Source: Saprospiraceae bacterium
GTDB taxonomy: Bacteria; Bacteroidota; Bacteroidia; Chitinophagales; Saprospiraceae
DNA: 64,000 nucleotides
Assembly: GCA_019638385.1 (NCBI GenBank)
Contig: JAHBTW010000001.1
Coordinates: forward strand, 310,001 to 374,000
Direction: 5' to 3'
This document shows positions 1-9,055 of the stretch, one piece after another. A program made the position numbers and the translations under genes. Every line of letters starts with the position of its first letter. The first letter of the stretch is position 1. The notes beneath the pieces were generated by a model, which was given only the letters and a program-made list of their open reading frames with translations, was not told where the DNA came from and made no database searches.

Positions 1-1932
1 GAGAACTATGCCAAGCTGTACGAGTCCATCGGGGATTACAAACAAGGGTTTTTTTGGTTGAAAAAGCAGATGGTTTATGAAGATTCTCTGTTCAATAAAG
101 AGAAACTATCGGCCATCGCGGAGGCAGAGGCCCAATTTGAAAACCAAAAAAAGGAGGCGCAGCTCGCCAAACAGCAATTGGAATTAGAACGCCAGGCCAA
201 CCAGAAAAAAAATATTCTCATCAGCGCCGGGGGGGCTATTCTCCTTTTGATCGGAGTATTCCAGTACCTGCGCAGCCGCTTGCGCTTGCGCCGCCGGGAA
301 GCTGAACTCGCCGCACAACTCGAACACGCCGAAGCCGATAAACTCCGGGAACTCAACCAGATAAAATCCTCTTTCTTCGCCAACATCAGCCACGAATTTC
401 GCACGCCGCTCACCCTGCTCCTCAGCCCTTTAGAGCAAATGATGAACGGCGACTTCAAAGGAGATTTTCAAAAATATTACCGCATCATGCACCGCAACGG
501 CAAACGACTGCTCGATCTGGTCAATCAGTTGCTTGATCTCTCCCAACTCGAAAGCGGCAAACTTTCCCTGCAAGCATCGGAAGATGACTTGGGGCAGTTT
601 ATAAGCGCCGTGGCACAGTCATTTGAAAGCCTTGCCGATCGAAAGCAAATTGACCTGCATGTGCAGATACCGGAAGCGCCCCTCATCGGTTTTTTTGATC
701 GGGATAAGGTGGAAAAAATCGTGGCTAATCTGGTGTCCAACGCATTCAAGTTTACACCCGACGGCGGACGAGTCACCGTCGCGGTGCGAGAGAACAGCAC
801 TTTTATGGTGCAAGACAACGGCATCGGAATCCCGGCAGAGCAAATGACGCACCTCTTCGAACGGTTTTATTTCACGACAGAATCTGATCTGCAAACCGGC
901 AGCGGGCTGGGTCTGGCACTGACCAAAGAATTGGTGGAACTGCACGGCGGCGCCATTCACGCAGTAAGCGAAGAAGGAAAAGGAACGACATTCACGGTGA
1001 CCATTCGCACGGACGAGGGTTTTTTCAACCAGCAGGAAATTGTTGACCCGACGGGCGTTGTGCCGGTCGGCGATGACGGCGGGGACGGCGGTAGAGACGT
1101 TGCACTGCAACGTCTCTACAACGAACGCCCCGACAACGATCAGACGCCCCGCCCCGATGCCATTTCCCCGGTATTTGAAACCGCCGGAAAACCCACCCTC
1201 CTCATCGTGGAAGACAACGCCGATGTACGGGCATATATCAAAGACCAGTTTGCCGGGCAGTACCAAATCCGGGAAGCTGAAAACGGCCGGATCGGACTGG
1301 AAATCGCTACAGACACCACGCCCGATCTGATCATTACCGACATCATGATGCCGGTAATGGACGGCGCGGAGCTGTGTCGCCGCCTCAAAACGGATGAAAA
1401 AACGAGTCACATCCCGATCATCATGCTCACCGCGCGCGCCGAACAGGCCGATAAAATCGAGGGCCTCCAAACCGGCGCCGACGACTACTTAGCCAAACCC
1501 TTTGACGCTGCTGAACTGCAAGTGCGCGCCGCTAACCTCGTGGAGCAGCGCCGGAAATTGCAGGCGCATTACCGCCGTACCCTGACTGCCTTTGCCACCG
1601 CCGAGATAGCCGCCGACAGCATGGACGCCGCTTTTCTCCAGCAGGTACGCGCCGCCGTAGAGGCCGGAATGGAAGACGAAAACTTCAGCGTGGTAGAATT
1701 AGGCGCTCAAATCGGCATGAGCCGCAGCCAGTTGCACCGAAAACTCAGCGCCCTGACGGGGCATTCGCCCAACGAAGTGATCCGCAACATGCGCTTAGAG
1801 CGCGCCAAACAACTATTGGAGAAAAAAGCCGCCACGGCCTCAGAAGCCGCCTATATGTGCGGGTTCAGCAGCCCCGGATATTTCTCCAAATGCTTCAAAG
1901 ATTACTTCGGCGTGTTGCCCAGCGAGGTGTAG
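1..1932 (+). CDS. Hybrid two-component sensor/regulator (TPR tail, histidine kinase, receiver, AraC HTH), 5' truncated by window
   Basis: The frame is open from base 1, so the start lies outside the window; the TTG at 58 is not a convincing start. Visible order: about 35 residues resembling the end of a TPR array, a charged coiled coil, one membrane helix (about nt 208-265), HisKA with the H-box NISHEFRTPLTLL (about nt 385-425), HATPase with G-boxes DNGIGIP and GSGLGLALTK, a receiver with LIIxDIMMPVMDG (Asp codon 1339-1341), and a C-terminal AraC-type HTH (about nt 1675-1925). This is the one-protein hybrid two-component architecture common in Bacteroidota: an extracellular or periplasmic signal is sensed, and phosphorelay to the receiver controls DNA binding. 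The linker between HATPase and receiver contains a 29-bp palindromic repeat read in frame. Target genes are unknown; the next genes downstream are secreted proteins. Confidence 0.9.
   Translation, partial: ENYAKLYESIGDYKQGFFWLKKQMVYEDSLFNKEKLSAIAEAEAQFENQKKEAQLAKQQLELERQANQKKNILISAGGAILLLIGVFQYLRSRLRLRRREAELAAQLEHAEADKLRELNQIKSSFFANISHEFRTPLTLLLSPLEQMMNGDFKGDFQKYYRIMHRNGKRLLDLVNQLLDLSQLESGKLSLQASEDDLGQFISAVAQSFESLADRKQIDLHVQIPEAPLIGFFDRDKVEKIVANLVSNAFKFTPDGGRVTVAVRENSTFMVQDNGIGIPAEQMTHLFERFYFTTESDLQTGSGLGLALTKELVELHGGAIHAVSEEGKGTTFTVTIRTDEGFFNQQEIVDPTGVVPVGDDGGDGGRDVALQRLYNERPDNDQTPRPDAISPVFETAGKPTLLIVEDNADVRAYIKDQFAGQYQIREAENGRIGLEIATDTTPDLIITDIMMPVMDGAELCRRLKTDEKTSHIPIIMLTARAEQADKIEGLQTGADDYLAKPFDAAELQVRAANLVEQRRKLQAHYRRTLTAFATAEIAADSMDAAFLQQVRAAVEAGMEDENFSVVELGAQIGMSRSQLHRKLSALTGHSPNEVIRNMRLERAKQLLEKKAATASEAAYMCGFSSPGYFSKCFKDYFGVLPSEV
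1091..1119. repeat. 29-bp perfect palindrome inside the kinase gene
   Basis: GTAGAGACGTTGCA, one central C, then its exact reverse complement (14-bp arms). It lies in the low-complexity linker between the HATPase and receiver domains and is translated in frame as GRDVALQRLYN. It has the look of a dispersed REP/MITE-like element; I saw no other full copy in this window. Confidence 0.85.
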
Positions 1933-2253
1933 GGAGGGGCGGTGGCCGTTACCCGGCAGCAGCGCCGGCGGGTGCGCCATCAATAACCGTCAAAATATCT
2001 GCCATGTATGAAGTAGCAGCTACACTGCGGTCGGAGACCACCGCACTGTGCCGCATCGAATTTACGCTATTATCATTATTTTTGATTAGTGAGCGACAAA
2101 CACCATCCTTTTTTAACAGCAAAGCCCTGTCTTCTCAAAATTTAACACTCCCCCTCCACCCATTCCTCTATGTATTTTTTACTTTTGTCAAAACACTTTG
2201 AAAAACACACTCCTGCTGCGGCATCGCTTTTTCATTGATAAAGCCATAGACCT
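1933..2253. other. Intergenic region between the hybrid kinase and the beta-helix protein
   Basis: No convincing coding sequence. It holds a short inverted repeat TGCGGT/ACCGCA around 2025-2044, possibly part of the kinase terminator, then AT-rich sequence leading to a TACTTTTG box at 2180-2187. Confidence 0.5.
2180..2187 (+). promoter_or_regulatory. Candidate Bacteroidota -7 box (TACTTTTG)
   Basis: Matches TAnnTTTG and sits 66 bp before the ATG at 2254 that opens a good signal peptide. No TTTG/TTG -33 element is seen at the usual 19-21 bp spacing, so confidence is limited. Confidence 0.35.
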
Positions 2254-2389
2254 TATGACACGTTCAACTTTTTTACACAAAACCTTGCTGCTCGTCACAG
2301 CCGCCACCGCGTTTGCTTCGGGCACAATGATCACTGTTCAATCAATTGATAGTGAACGACTTACACACACGCATCGTTACTGGCGTTAA
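2254..2389 (+). other. Out-of-frame signal-peptide ORF of the downstream beta-helix protein
   Basis: ATG at 2254 opens a short frame with a classical signal peptide (MTRSTFLHKTLLLVTAATAF...) that ends at a TAA at 2387-2389. The large secreted protein continues in another frame from 2346 and has no signal peptide of its own. The two frames overlap over an ACACAC tract (about 2363-2372). A one-base change there would fuse signal peptide and body, so this is probably the true 5' end of the gene, interrupted by a real or sequencing frameshift. Confidence 0.6.
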
Positions 2390-5300
2390 ATCGGGTCTTG
2401 CCCCGGCTGCTATAGCCAAAGCTTCTTTCGTTCACAGCAGTTTAGATATTGCACCGGGCAGTACTCTTTCCCTTTGTGTGCAATTGGATGAAGCAGCCAC
2501 GTCCATTTCATCTGTGGCCATAACACTTGCTAGCAGCCGAATGCCTCACTTTCCTGATTTTGGATGGGACACGCTTCAGTTCCAGCCGGGACAGACCCTG
2601 CGCTGTATGGACCTGGCCGTATCTTTCATCCTTCAATCAAAAGTGTACGATTTTATACTCACAGAACCGGATGGTATCCAAATTGGAGAAACCGATACAA
2701 TGCTGGTTTTCGTGGACAAGGACTTATGGACGGCTCCAGAAAACTTCACTTCACACCCCTGTTCACAAACGATTATGGCGAATTTTGATTTTGAAAATTT
2801 TTCTGAGTTGCATCTCAATAGCTATTTTTCGCAGGTTACCTTGCCCGCCGGTTCGCCCATGGAGGTATGCGATCCCCTGCCGTTGATATTTTGGAATTCG
2901 CCCGGAAACTCACCCGGCATAATGGCGGAACCCGGTTCCAGTCCCTCCAACAATGTGGCATATATGGCAGGCAATGTAGTAGATAACTTTGTAATCATCA
3001 ACGGAGATACGGTTGGCAGGTCCAACCCGGAGTCGATATTTGTACCATTGTGCAAACCCTTATTGCCTGGTTGTGACTATACAATCACGTTCAGGTATAG
3101 AAGAGATAATCCGTCTGCAGAAAGCGGGTTGATTCAAATTTACGGAACCAACCCTTATCCCTGTGAAATTCCGTTTCCGGCCGATTGTGACGACCCGCCC
3201 TCCATAGGCGGCTATCATTGTTTGGAGGCCGGAGTAGAGGTAGATAATGACTCTTGGCAAACCTATACACTTAGCGTAACGCAGACACAATTGCCCGAAC
3301 CGGTTCATTTTCTGGTGATTGCGAACAACACCTTGGTGTTCGGACCTGCTCCACCCCCTCCTGCGGTTGTCGGAGCAGATATATATGTGGACGATATAGA
3401 GGTGACGCGCGTCTGCAATCCCTTTGCCTGCGCCTGCGAAGAGCCGGGACAGCCTGCTGTAAATATTCATAGCGCCGACTATGACGGAGCAATACCGCTA
3501 AGCCAGTTGGTTGCACAAAACATATTGCCCGCCGAATCCGCTGCAAACTATTGTATAGCCGTCAACGGACGGCTGCTGGCGGATATTGACTACAGCTTTT
3601 TTTCTTCTAATTTCCGTATGCAACCCGAAGCGGATATAATAGTTAATCCCGGCGTTGAGCTACAGTTTGAAGACTCTGACTTGTCGGCATGCCACCAAAT
3701 GTGGAAAGGGGTATTTGTACACAACGGAGGCCGCCTGGTAATGACCGGCAGCAAAGTGAGCGATGCACAGTATGCGGTTTATGTACAATCAGCGCCAAAT
3801 TCCAGCTCACTTCCGACGGATGTATTACTCAACAACAACCGCTTTGACAACAATTTTGTGGGTCTCTATGCTGATGGAGCAGTCTGGGGCGACCTCAAAG
3901 TCCAGTCCAATCACTTTTTGCAGTCGGCTGCCGATCTCCTGACGCCCTATTCGGGGCAAAGCAGCGCTTCGGAAAACCTGCCCGACCAAAATCAAAAGTC
4001 ACTGGCCGGCATCGTTGTCAGCGATATAGGTGTTTTGTCGAGTCGGTTCAATACGTTTGAAGGGCTTACTTCGGGTATTGTGAGCCGGCGCAATGCAATT
4101 GTATCATGGGACGACCGGTTCGAAGAAATCAGAAGCCACAATAGCTATTATCCCGACTGGGAGGCGCGCGGCGTTGGCCTGAGCAGTTATGCCAACGGCG
4201 CTCAAACAGTTAGCGTTCGGCGCGGTTACTTTGAAGACTGTACGGCAGGGATTGCATCCTTTGATGCTCGTTTCACCGCTATCGGGAATGTAATGCACGA
4301 TGTGCAGTCGGGTATTTTTGCGCTGTCGAATTTCCCGACACAGGCTGTTTTGACAGAGAACCGGATTGAAGATGCTCAGGCCGGCATAGTATTGGCTTAT
4401 ACCCATTTGAGCGGGGCTGTATCGCTTAACGAAAACTATGTCAGTACCCAGGCTGATGCTACCGGCGCGGGCATTCGGCTGTTGGCCGGCAAAGCGCCCA
4501 CTCAATTGAATGCAAACACGGTAGATGTGAAAAAATCCGGCAATGGCATATCGGCGTTGAGCACCAGCCGGATTACCCTATATGACAACACGGTGAATCT
4601 GGAGGACCCCACGCTCGCTCGTTCCGGCATCATCCTTGAGGGTGTCACACAATCACTGCTGGAAACCAACACCGTACTCGGCAGCGGCGCCACCGGCGCC
4701 GGCAATATCGCCCTGCGCATTGCCTCCTCCCCCGGCAATGTGTATTGCTGCAATACCTTAGACAATACCCGCCTCGGTGCCTATGTCACCGGTGGCAGCC
4801 TCGCTACCGACAACTTCCGGGGCACCCACTTCAGCAATCACGAGGTCAGCCTGCTGCTGCCCAATGTGAATGCTATTTTGGGTTCGCAGACGCATACGCA
4901 GAACCGGTGGCTGCAGGATGCCGGGCCGGCGGAGTATGGGGTGTTGTCGCAAGTTGCGGAACTTTACCCTTTCATTGTAGATATTTCTTCTCCCAATGGA
5001 AATCCCGAATATGAGCCGGAAGACTTCTCGCCGGAGGAGTGGTTTCAATTTGAAACCAATCCTGAAGATGAGGATGAATGCGATGTGGAAATTTGTATGG
5101 TAAATGAGTTTGCGCCCGAATCCGATGATGTGAAGCGCATCGCCATGGGCGACACGACCGTAGCTCCGGCAGTAATGTGGGAGCTGCAACGGTATATTTA
5201 CGAGCGCTTGCAGGGCGAAACGGTACAAAACACTTCTATTCTCCACTTCCTTGCGCAGTCCGACTCCAACACAATTGGGGCTTTTTACAGCATCAGCAAG

Positions 5301-6104
5301 GGCATTGAGGCGCTTTTTGCAGCCGATACCACTACTGTGGCGCTACTCAAAGCCAACTTGATCTTTGCAGAGGAAAAATTAGACAGCATCGTACTCATTG
5401 ACCTGGCTTTACCCGAAGCGGATTCAGCGGAGGCTGTCTTGCTGTGGGCAAGCAGGGGGGAGTTGGAGAGCCATTTATTTATGCTGGCGGAGGACAATAC
5501 AGCATTGGCACAAGACTTGGCCAATGCGTACAGCAGCGAAGCAGAAAAGTTGCGGAGCCGAAACGACAGCATTGTCGTTGCGACAGACTACGAATACAAT
5601 GAAAAGGCTGTCAACGATATATACCTTTCTCGCCTTGCAGAGTTGTCGTTTGTGCCTGATTCCTCAGAAGTGGCCCTGTTGGAGAGCATCGCTGAGCAGT
5701 GCCCTTTCACGGGCGGCAATGCGGTATATCGCGCCCGGGCATTGCTTATGCTCCTTACCGGAGAAGCTGCTGTTTACGATGATTCTCTTGCCTGTTTGCC
5801 GGTACAGGCATTGACGGCGCCCCCGGATATTGCCATAAGCCAGGCGATTCATCCAACAAGAGAACTAAAAATATATCCCAACCCAACTCAAGGCGAAGTG
5901 GATATAATTTGGAATGAAGCGGTGGAACAATCGGGACGAATTGCCATTTTCGATCTTTTTGGAAGACAAATACAGCAAGTTCAGGTGCCTGTAGGAAGCA
6001 TGGGGCAAAATCTGTCGCTCCGGCATTTACCCAAAGGCTTGTATGTGGTGCGAACCTGGTTGGACAATCAGGAATTTGTTAACAAACTCGTGATCAAACA
6101 TTAA
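2346..6104 (+). CDS. Large secreted right-handed beta-helix protein with T9SS sorting domain
   Basis: 1252 residues from a TTG at 2346; the authentic start is probably the ATG at 2254 in a shifted frame, because this frame lacks a signal peptide while the upstream one has one. Residues about 130-360 look like beta-sandwich domains with many cysteines (GDTVGRSNPESIFVPLC region). Residues about 410-860 show Asn-rich parallel beta-helix repeats (LNNNRFDNNFVGLY, LYDNTVNLED, LLETNTVLGSG). The C-terminal about 80 residues are a type A T9SS sorting domain beginning IYPNPTQGEVDI and ending VNKLVIKH. It is expected to cross the outer membrane by T9SS and be surface bound or released. Beta-helix folds often bind or cleave polysaccharides, but no catalytic motif was identified. 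The next gene overlaps its stop region or follows within 75 bp. Confidence 0.8.
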   Translation: MIVNDLHTRIVTGVKSGLAPAAIAKASFVHSSLDIAPGSTLSLCVQLDEAATSISSVAITLASSRMPHFPDFGWDTLQFQPGQTLRCMDLAVSFILQSKVYDFILTEPDGIQIGETDTMLVFVDKDLWTAPENFTSHPCSQTIMANFDFENFSELHLNSYFSQVTLPAGSPMEVCDPLPLIFWNSPGNSPGIMAEPGSSPSNNVAYMAGNVVDNFVIINGDTVGRSNPESIFVPLCKPLLPGCDYTITFRYRRDNPSAESGLIQIYGTNPYPCEIPFPADCDDPPSIGGYHCLEAGVEVDNDSWQTYTLSVTQTQLPEPVHFLVIANNTLVFGPAPPPPAVVGADIYVDDIEVTRVCNPFACACEEPGQPAVNIHSADYDGAIPLSQLVAQNILPAESAANYCIAVNGRLLADIDYSFFSSNFRMQPEADIIVNPGVELQFEDSDLSACHQMWKGVFVHNGGRLVMTGSKVSDAQYAVYVQSAPNSSSLPTDVLLNNNRFDNNFVGLYADGAVWGDLKVQSNHFLQSAADLLTPYSGQSSASENLPDQNQKSLAGIVVSDIGVLSSRFNTFEGLTSGIVSRRNAIVSWDDRFEEIRSHNSYYPDWEARGVGLSSYANGAQTVSVRRGYFEDCTAGIASFDARFTAIGNVMHDVQSGIFALSNFPTQAVLTENRIEDAQAGIVLAYTHLSGAVSLNENYVSTQADATGAGIRLLAGKAPTQLNANTVDVKKSGNGISALSTSRITLYDNTVNLEDPTLARSGIILEGVTQSLLETNTVLGSGATGAGNIALRIASSPGNVYCCNTLDNTRLGAYVTGGSLATDNFRGTHFSNHEVSLLLPNVNAILGSQTHTQNRWLQDAGPAEYGVLSQVAELYPFIVDISSPNGNPEYEPEDFSPEEWFQFETNPEDEDECDVEICMVNEFAPESDDVKRIAMGDTTVAPAVMWELQRYIYERLQGETVQNTSILHFLAQSDSNTIGAFYSISKGIEALFAADTTTVALLKANLIFAEEKLDSIVLIDLALPEADSAEAVLLWASRGELESHLFMLAEDNTALAQDLANAYSSEAEKLRSRNDSIVVATDYEYNEKAVNDIYLSRLAELSFVPDSSEVALLESIAEQCPFTGGNAVYRARALLMLLTGEAAVYDDSLACLPVQALTAPPDIAISQAIHPTRELKIYPNPTQGEVDIIWNEAVEQSGRIAIFDLFGRQIQQVQVPVGSMGQNLSLRHLPKGLYVVRTWLDNQEFVNKLVIKH

Positions 6105-6178
6105 TGGTTTCACTTTACAGGGGTATTTTCTATGGCAACATGCCGCAGGAGATACTCCTGTTTTTAATACCTCGAATA

Positions 6179-7954
6179 ATGAAAATTCTATCCATATTTC
6201 ATTGCATGTTTTTTTTCTTACTTGCTGCCTACGGCCAAAAGCACGACTATGTGTGGCTATTGGGCGGCAACAACCAAACCATGCCGGAGTGGGCCGGTAC
6301 GACGATTGATTTTTATACCGATCCCCCGGATTTGTACTACGAATTCAAACAGATGTATCTACGTCAAGCCAACGCCAGCATGTGCGACACCGCCGGCAAC
6401 CTGCTGTTTTACACCAACGGCATTTATATAGCCAATGCGCTGCACGAGCCGATGGAGAACGGGGCGGGGCTGAATCCGGGTGCACTCGCTCAAGAGCAAC
6501 AAAATTACGGGTATATTTTAAGCCAAGGTGCATTAGCACTACCCATGCCGGAGCATGACAGCTTGTATTATTTGTTGCACATGGATCGAGTAATAGTATT
6601 TACTCCAATAAGCGTTTTCTCTCAATTTTTTTATTTTTCGCTAATTAATATGAATAGTAATAATGGGCTTGGCAGGGTAGAAATAAAAAATATGGTAATC
6701 CTGAACGAACAACTACACAATGGCAAAATAATAGCCACCAAACACGCCAATGGCCGGGATTGGTGGCTTTTGATACGGAAATATTGGACCAATCAATATT
6801 ATCGGATATTGCTGACCCCGGCAGGGCTATCAATAGTGGGAATACAAATTGTAGGAAGTGAAATTCCATCCAATTCTATCGGGCAAGCTACTTTTTCCCC
6901 AGATGGTTCAAAGTATGCAAACGTTCATGTAACCGGTGTTGTTGGTGACCCCATTTATGTGAGTATATATAATTTTGATAGATGTACAGGCGAATTAAGT
7001 AATCCTGTACAGTTTACCTACGCAGACAATGCAGCTTGTGCGGGAATTGCCATCTCTCCCAACAATCGCTTTTTGTATGTATCCTCCCGCAGCTATGTGT
7101 ATCAGTACGATTTACATGCCGACGATATTGAGGCGTCACGCATTACCGTAGCGGTTTATGACGGCTACTCTGAGCCAATCAGCCAACATGCCCGTACTAC
7201 CTTCTATCTCGCCCAATTGGCTCCGGACGGCAAGATTTATATCAACAGTAACAACACCGTAAAACATCTGCATGTCATCAACAACCCCGACTCTCTGGGC
7301 TTGGCTTGCGATGTATGCCAACACTGTGTAGAGCTTCCTACTTACAACTCCTTCTCCCTCCCCAACTTCCCCAACTACCGCCTGCATCACTTGGAGGGCA
7401 GCCCCTGCGACACCCTGCGGCAGCCGCCGGTGGCGGAGTGGCAGCATGAGCCGTTAGGCTTGGAAGTAGGCTTCCACGATGCCAGCTACCACGACATCCG
7501 CGCCTGGCACTGGAGCTTCGGTGATGGGGCTACGGACACCGTGCCCAACCCGGTACACAGCTATGCGGCAGAGGGGGTGTATAATGTATGCCTCAGCGTG
7601 AGCAATCCGCGCGGTGCGGATACGCTGTGCCGGGAGCTGCAGGTGTTGGTGAGTAGCGCAGGTTTCGACTCCGCTCAACCAGCGACGGCGGTGCGGGTGG
7701 AGATATGGCCGAATCCCGTGCCGTCTAACGTACCGGCGACTTTAGTCGCTGAAAATCTGCCGGCGACTGAAGTCACCGGCACCCTGCGTGATGCCCTGGG
7801 GCGCACGGTGTTGCGCTTCACCGCGCAGGTAGTGAACGGCCGCATCCGGCAGGACCTGGATGTGAGCGGTTTGGCGGCGGGGGTGTATTTTTACGAGTTG
7901 GTTTCCCCGGACGGTCTGTGGTTGGGCGGCGGGAAGTTGGTCATTGTGCGTTGA
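6179..7954 (+). CDS. Secreted propeller-like/PKD protein with T9SS sorting domain
   Basis: 591 residues from ATG 6179, chosen because it opens directly on a signal peptide (MKILSIFHCMFFFLLAAYGQ); an ATG at 6104 would add 25 unsuitable residues. Residues about 20-400 resemble a gliding-motility-type WD40-like propeller region (FSPDGSKYANV, ISPNNRFLYVSS, LAPDGKIYINS). A PKD domain follows (WSFGDGATDTVPNPVHSY), then a T9SS type A domain (IWPNPVPSNVP...GGGKLVIVR). Probably a surface or matrix protein; ligand unknown. It follows the beta-helix T9SS protein and may share its transcript. Two small palindromes (7736-7780) lie in frame near the start of the sorting domain. Confidence 0.82.
   Translation: MKILSIFHCMFFFLLAAYGQKHDYVWLLGGNNQTMPEWAGTTIDFYTDPPDLYYEFKQMYLRQANASMCDTAGNLLFYTNGIYIANALHEPMENGAGLNPGALAQEQQNYGYILSQGALALPMPEHDSLYYLLHMDRVIVFTPISVFSQFFYFSLINMNSNNGLGRVEIKNMVILNEQLHNGKIIATKHANGRDWWLLIRKYWTNQYYRILLTPAGLSIVGIQIVGSEIPSNSIGQATFSPDGSKYANVHVTGVVGDPIYVSIYNFDRCTGELSNPVQFTYADNAACAGIAISPNNRFLYVSSRSYVYQYDLHADDIEASRITVAVYDGYSEPISQHARTTFYLAQLAPDGKIYINSNNTVKHLHVINNPDSLGLACDVCQHCVELPTYNSFSLPNFPNYRLHHLEGSPCDTLRQPPVAEWQHEPLGLEVGFHDASYHDIRAWHWSFGDGATDTVPNPVHSYAAEGVYNVCLSVSNPRGADTLCRELQVLVSSAGFDSAQPATAVRVEIWPNPVPSNVPATLVAENLPATEVTGTLRDALGRTVLRFTAQVVNGRIRQDLDVSGLAAGVYFYELVSPDGLWLGGGKLVIVR
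7736..7780. repeat. Two palindromic elements in the sorting-domain coding region
   Basis: GCGACT-TT-AGTCGC (7736-7749) and GCCGGCGACT-GA-AGTCACCGGC (7759-7780, one mismatch) share the core GGCGACT/AGTC. They are translated in frame as the related peptides PATLVAENLPATEVTG. They look like an inserted short interspersed repeat, duplicated. Confidence 0.6.
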
Positions 7955-8041
7955 ACATCGGTCATTGAACATTTTTGAAATGTACAATTTTCAATGTATA
8001 AGCGCAGTACTCACGGGGGCATTGAAGTATCACAAAAACAG

Positions 8042-8085
8042 AAGGCACAAAGTCGGGAAATGTCCCTTCTTTGTGCCTTTGTATT
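8042..8085. terminator. Bidirectional intrinsic terminator
   Basis: An 11-bp perfect stem AAGGCACAAAG (8042-8052) / CTTTGTGCCTT (8069-8079), extended inside by GGGA/TCCC, is followed by T-rich sequence on the plus strand and preceded by CACAAAAACAG, so it is T-rich on the minus strand as well. It lies between the convergent PKD/T9SS gene and the sigma factor gene. Confidence 0.8.
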
Positions 8086-8131
8086 TTTGCCCGCTGTTAT
8101 TGCGAGTTCGGCGTCAAACTAAAAGCAGAGG

Positions 8132-8713
8132 CTACTGTAGCACCACCTCTTTTTCCTCCACCATTTTGCGGATGTTGATGAGTGCGTAGCGCATGCGCCC
8201 CAAGGCTGTGTTGATGCTCACACGGGTGAGTTTGGCTATTTCCTTGAAGCTCATATCTGCATAGTGGCGCAGAATCACGACCTCGCGCTGCTCGGCGGGA
8301 AGCATATCCACCAATTTGCGGATTTTGTCGTGCGTTTGGCTGCGGATCATAGACTGCTCCGCGTTCAGGTCGGCGTTTTGCAGCACATCAAAGATGTCGA
8401 ACGTATCCGTGGGGGATACTTGCGGGCGCCGTTTGTTGCGGCGGAAGTAATCCACACACATGTTGTAGGAAATACGCATGGCCCACTGCAGGAATTTGCC
8501 CTCATGGTTGTATTTCCCCTTTCGGAGCGTATCTATGATTTTGATGAAAACCTCCTGAAAGATATCTTCTGCAAGGCTTTGATCCTTGACAAAGAGATAA
8601 ATAGAGGTGTAAATTTTCTGTTGATGGCGATTGAGGAGTTCCTCGAAAGCACGTTCGTCACCGTCGAGGTAACGTACAATAAGCTGCTGGTCATTGAGCG
8701 GAGTAACTTGCAT
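8132..8713 (-). CDS. ECF-type RNA polymerase sigma-70 factor
   Basis: 193 residues. Region 2 (about residues 20-95) contains EDIFQEVFIKIIDTLRKG and WAMRISYNMCVDYFRRNKRRP; region 4 (about 130-185) contains LPAEQREVVILRHYADMSFKEIA and VSINTALGRMRYALINIRK, the sigma-70 region 4 HTH. It redirects RNA polymerase to a dedicated promoter set. No anti-sigma factor is adjacent, which fits the solitary housekeeping-like ECF sigmas of Bacteroidota rather than the FecI/FecR type. It is encoded alone, with a terminator downstream and a 340-bp AT-rich upstream gap. Targets cannot be told from the sequence. Confidence 0.93.
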   Translation of the reverse strand: MQVTPLNDQQLIVRYLDGDERAFEELLNRHQQKIYTSIYLFVKDQSLAEDIFQEVFIKIIDTLRKGKYNHEGKFLQWAMRISYNMCVDYFRRNKRRPQVSPTDTFDIFDVLQNADLNAEQSMIRSQTHDKIRKLVDMLPAEQREVVILRHYADMSFKEIAKLTRVSINTALGRMRYALINIRKMVEEKEVVLQ

Positions 8714-9055
8714 AACTAAAAAGTTTTAGTACGAAAGAAAAAAAGAGTACGAACTTGTTTAGTGTAAAAGTTACAACCGATAATGCATGCTTTTGATGAA
8801 AAGATAAAAAAGTGCTTTCGCTTTTGAATAGGGTTCAAAGATAAGGGGCTTTTTCATTTTTGCACGCCATCGGGTACATTTTTTTCATTTTTTAACGAGA
8901 TATTAACGGTTTGGAAACAATTTTTTTGAATCGGCCTTTTCAGTTTTTCCTTGGCCTTCAAGGTTTTAGTACCCGAGGGCGCCTCTCGTAGTTGCGAGTT
9001 TCAGCTAAGGGCTTCGAGTTGTAAGCGGGTACTCGGAAGCTTGTAGCTAAAAACC
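8714..9055. other. Intergenic gap between sigma factor and czcB
   Basis: AT-rich 5' region of the sigma gene (about 8714-8965) with no clear TAnnTTTG box on the minus strand, followed by a degenerate copy of the AGCTCGCAGCT repeat family at the end of the czc operon. No coding sequence seen. Confidence 0.5.
8968..9053. repeat. Degenerate AGCTCGCAGCT-family repeat, 3' of the czc operon
   Basis: Contains CTCGTAGTTGCGAGTTTCAGC and CTTCGAGTTGTAAGC plus inverted ACCCGAG/ACTCGG pieces. It matches in style the repeats at 10275, 15448, 30447, 47647, 53359 and 57113. It may act as the operon terminator. Confidence 0.5.

Noticed and set aside
58..66. TTG at 58 as the start of the hybrid kinase
   Set aside because: The frame is open from base 1 with TPR-like residues, so the gene continues upstream of the window.
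619..1470. 283-residue minus-strand open frame under the hybrid kinase
   Set aside because: Antisense to well-conserved kinase and receiver domains.
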